31,755 bases of DNA from JABWBR01 sp036741235 (GTDB lineage: Bacteria > Bacteroidota > Bacteroidia > Chitinophagales > Saprospiraceae). Every line of letters begins with the position of its first letter. Position 1 is the first letter of the stretch. The notes beneath the pieces were generated by a model, which saw nothing but the letters and a program-made list of their open reading frames with translations, was not told the origin of the DNA and did no database searches. The stretch is from contig DAINSQ010000040.1 in the NCBI GenBank assembly GCA_036741235.1, forward strand, positions 1-31,755, in the 5' to 3' direction. Shown here piece by piece: positions 31,725 to 31,755 of the stretch. The position numbers and the translations under genes are program-made.

Positions 31725-31755
31725 GGTCCGGTAGTTCAGTCGGTTAGAATACCTG
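31725..31755 (+). tRNA. tRNA-Asp-like gene, 5' part, cut by window edge
   Basis: The last 31 bases repeat exactly the 31 bases at 31630-31660 (acceptor strand, D arm and the first bases of the anticodon arm), 95 bases further on. The gene continues outside the window, so the anticodon is not seen; Asp is assigned from the similarity of the 5' half to known tRNA-Asp sequences. Confidence 0.55.

Noticed and set aside
1..31755. CRISPR array, prophage, integrase or defence system
   Set aside because: No regular repeat-spacer pattern and no recognisable integrase, transposase, nuclease-methylase or toxin-antitoxin gene was seen on either strand.

Overview
The window looks like chromosomal DNA from the phylum Bacteroidota, probably a Saprospiria-like lineage (the class is inference). 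The evidence is the recurrent promoter element TAnnTTTG (TACCTTTG or TATCTTTG just upstream of atpB, purH, the E1 gene, the DUF5606 gene, the glycosyltransferase gene, accA and the tRNA), few Shine-Dalgarno sites, an F-type ATP synthase operon without the beta and epsilon genes, a fused alpha/beta E1 dehydrogenase, and the Bacteroidota-restricted families DUF5606 and DUF6913.

Layout. 1-386: C-terminal fragment of an esterase-like protein. 632-5941: atpB-atpE-atpF-atpH-atpA-atpG on the + strand, closed by a terminator. 6044-8134: hisA, an octamer repeat array, then exodeoxyribonuclease III and a GNAT acetyltransferase. 8205-8509: a promoter, an unidentified structured transcript and two tandem terminators. 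8575-11250: purH with an aminotransferase. 11260-12504: cinA on the minus strand. 12594-15467: a dipeptidase and a beta-CASP metallo-hydrolase. 15477-17559 (minus): a secreted hypothetical protein and a dienelactone hydrolase lipoprotein, separated by a MITE-like element. 17621-22974 (+): fused E1 dehydrogenase, DUF5606, M3 oligopeptidase and a GT2 glycosyltransferase. 23276-31467 (minus): M1 aminopeptidase lipoprotein, alpha/beta hydrolase, then an operon read accA-DUF6913-dapA-thiL-M28 peptidase. 31565-31755: a promoter and two tRNA-Asp-like sequences, the first broken and the second cut by the window edge.

The genes are mostly housekeeping: energy conversion, histidine, purine, lysine and thiamine biosynthesis, fatty acid initiation, DNA repair and peptide turnover. 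I found no CRISPR array, prophage, toxin-antitoxin pair or defence island.

The unexpected content is non-coding. A 275-bp inverted-repeat element flanked by CTTAG repeats sits inside the loop of what reads as the dienelactone hydrolase terminator. A family of TCCCGA...TCGGGA palindromes occurs three times, one copy replacing the anticodon arm of a tRNA-Asp-like gene. A transcription unit of about 210 nt with its own promoter and terminator lies upstream of purH.
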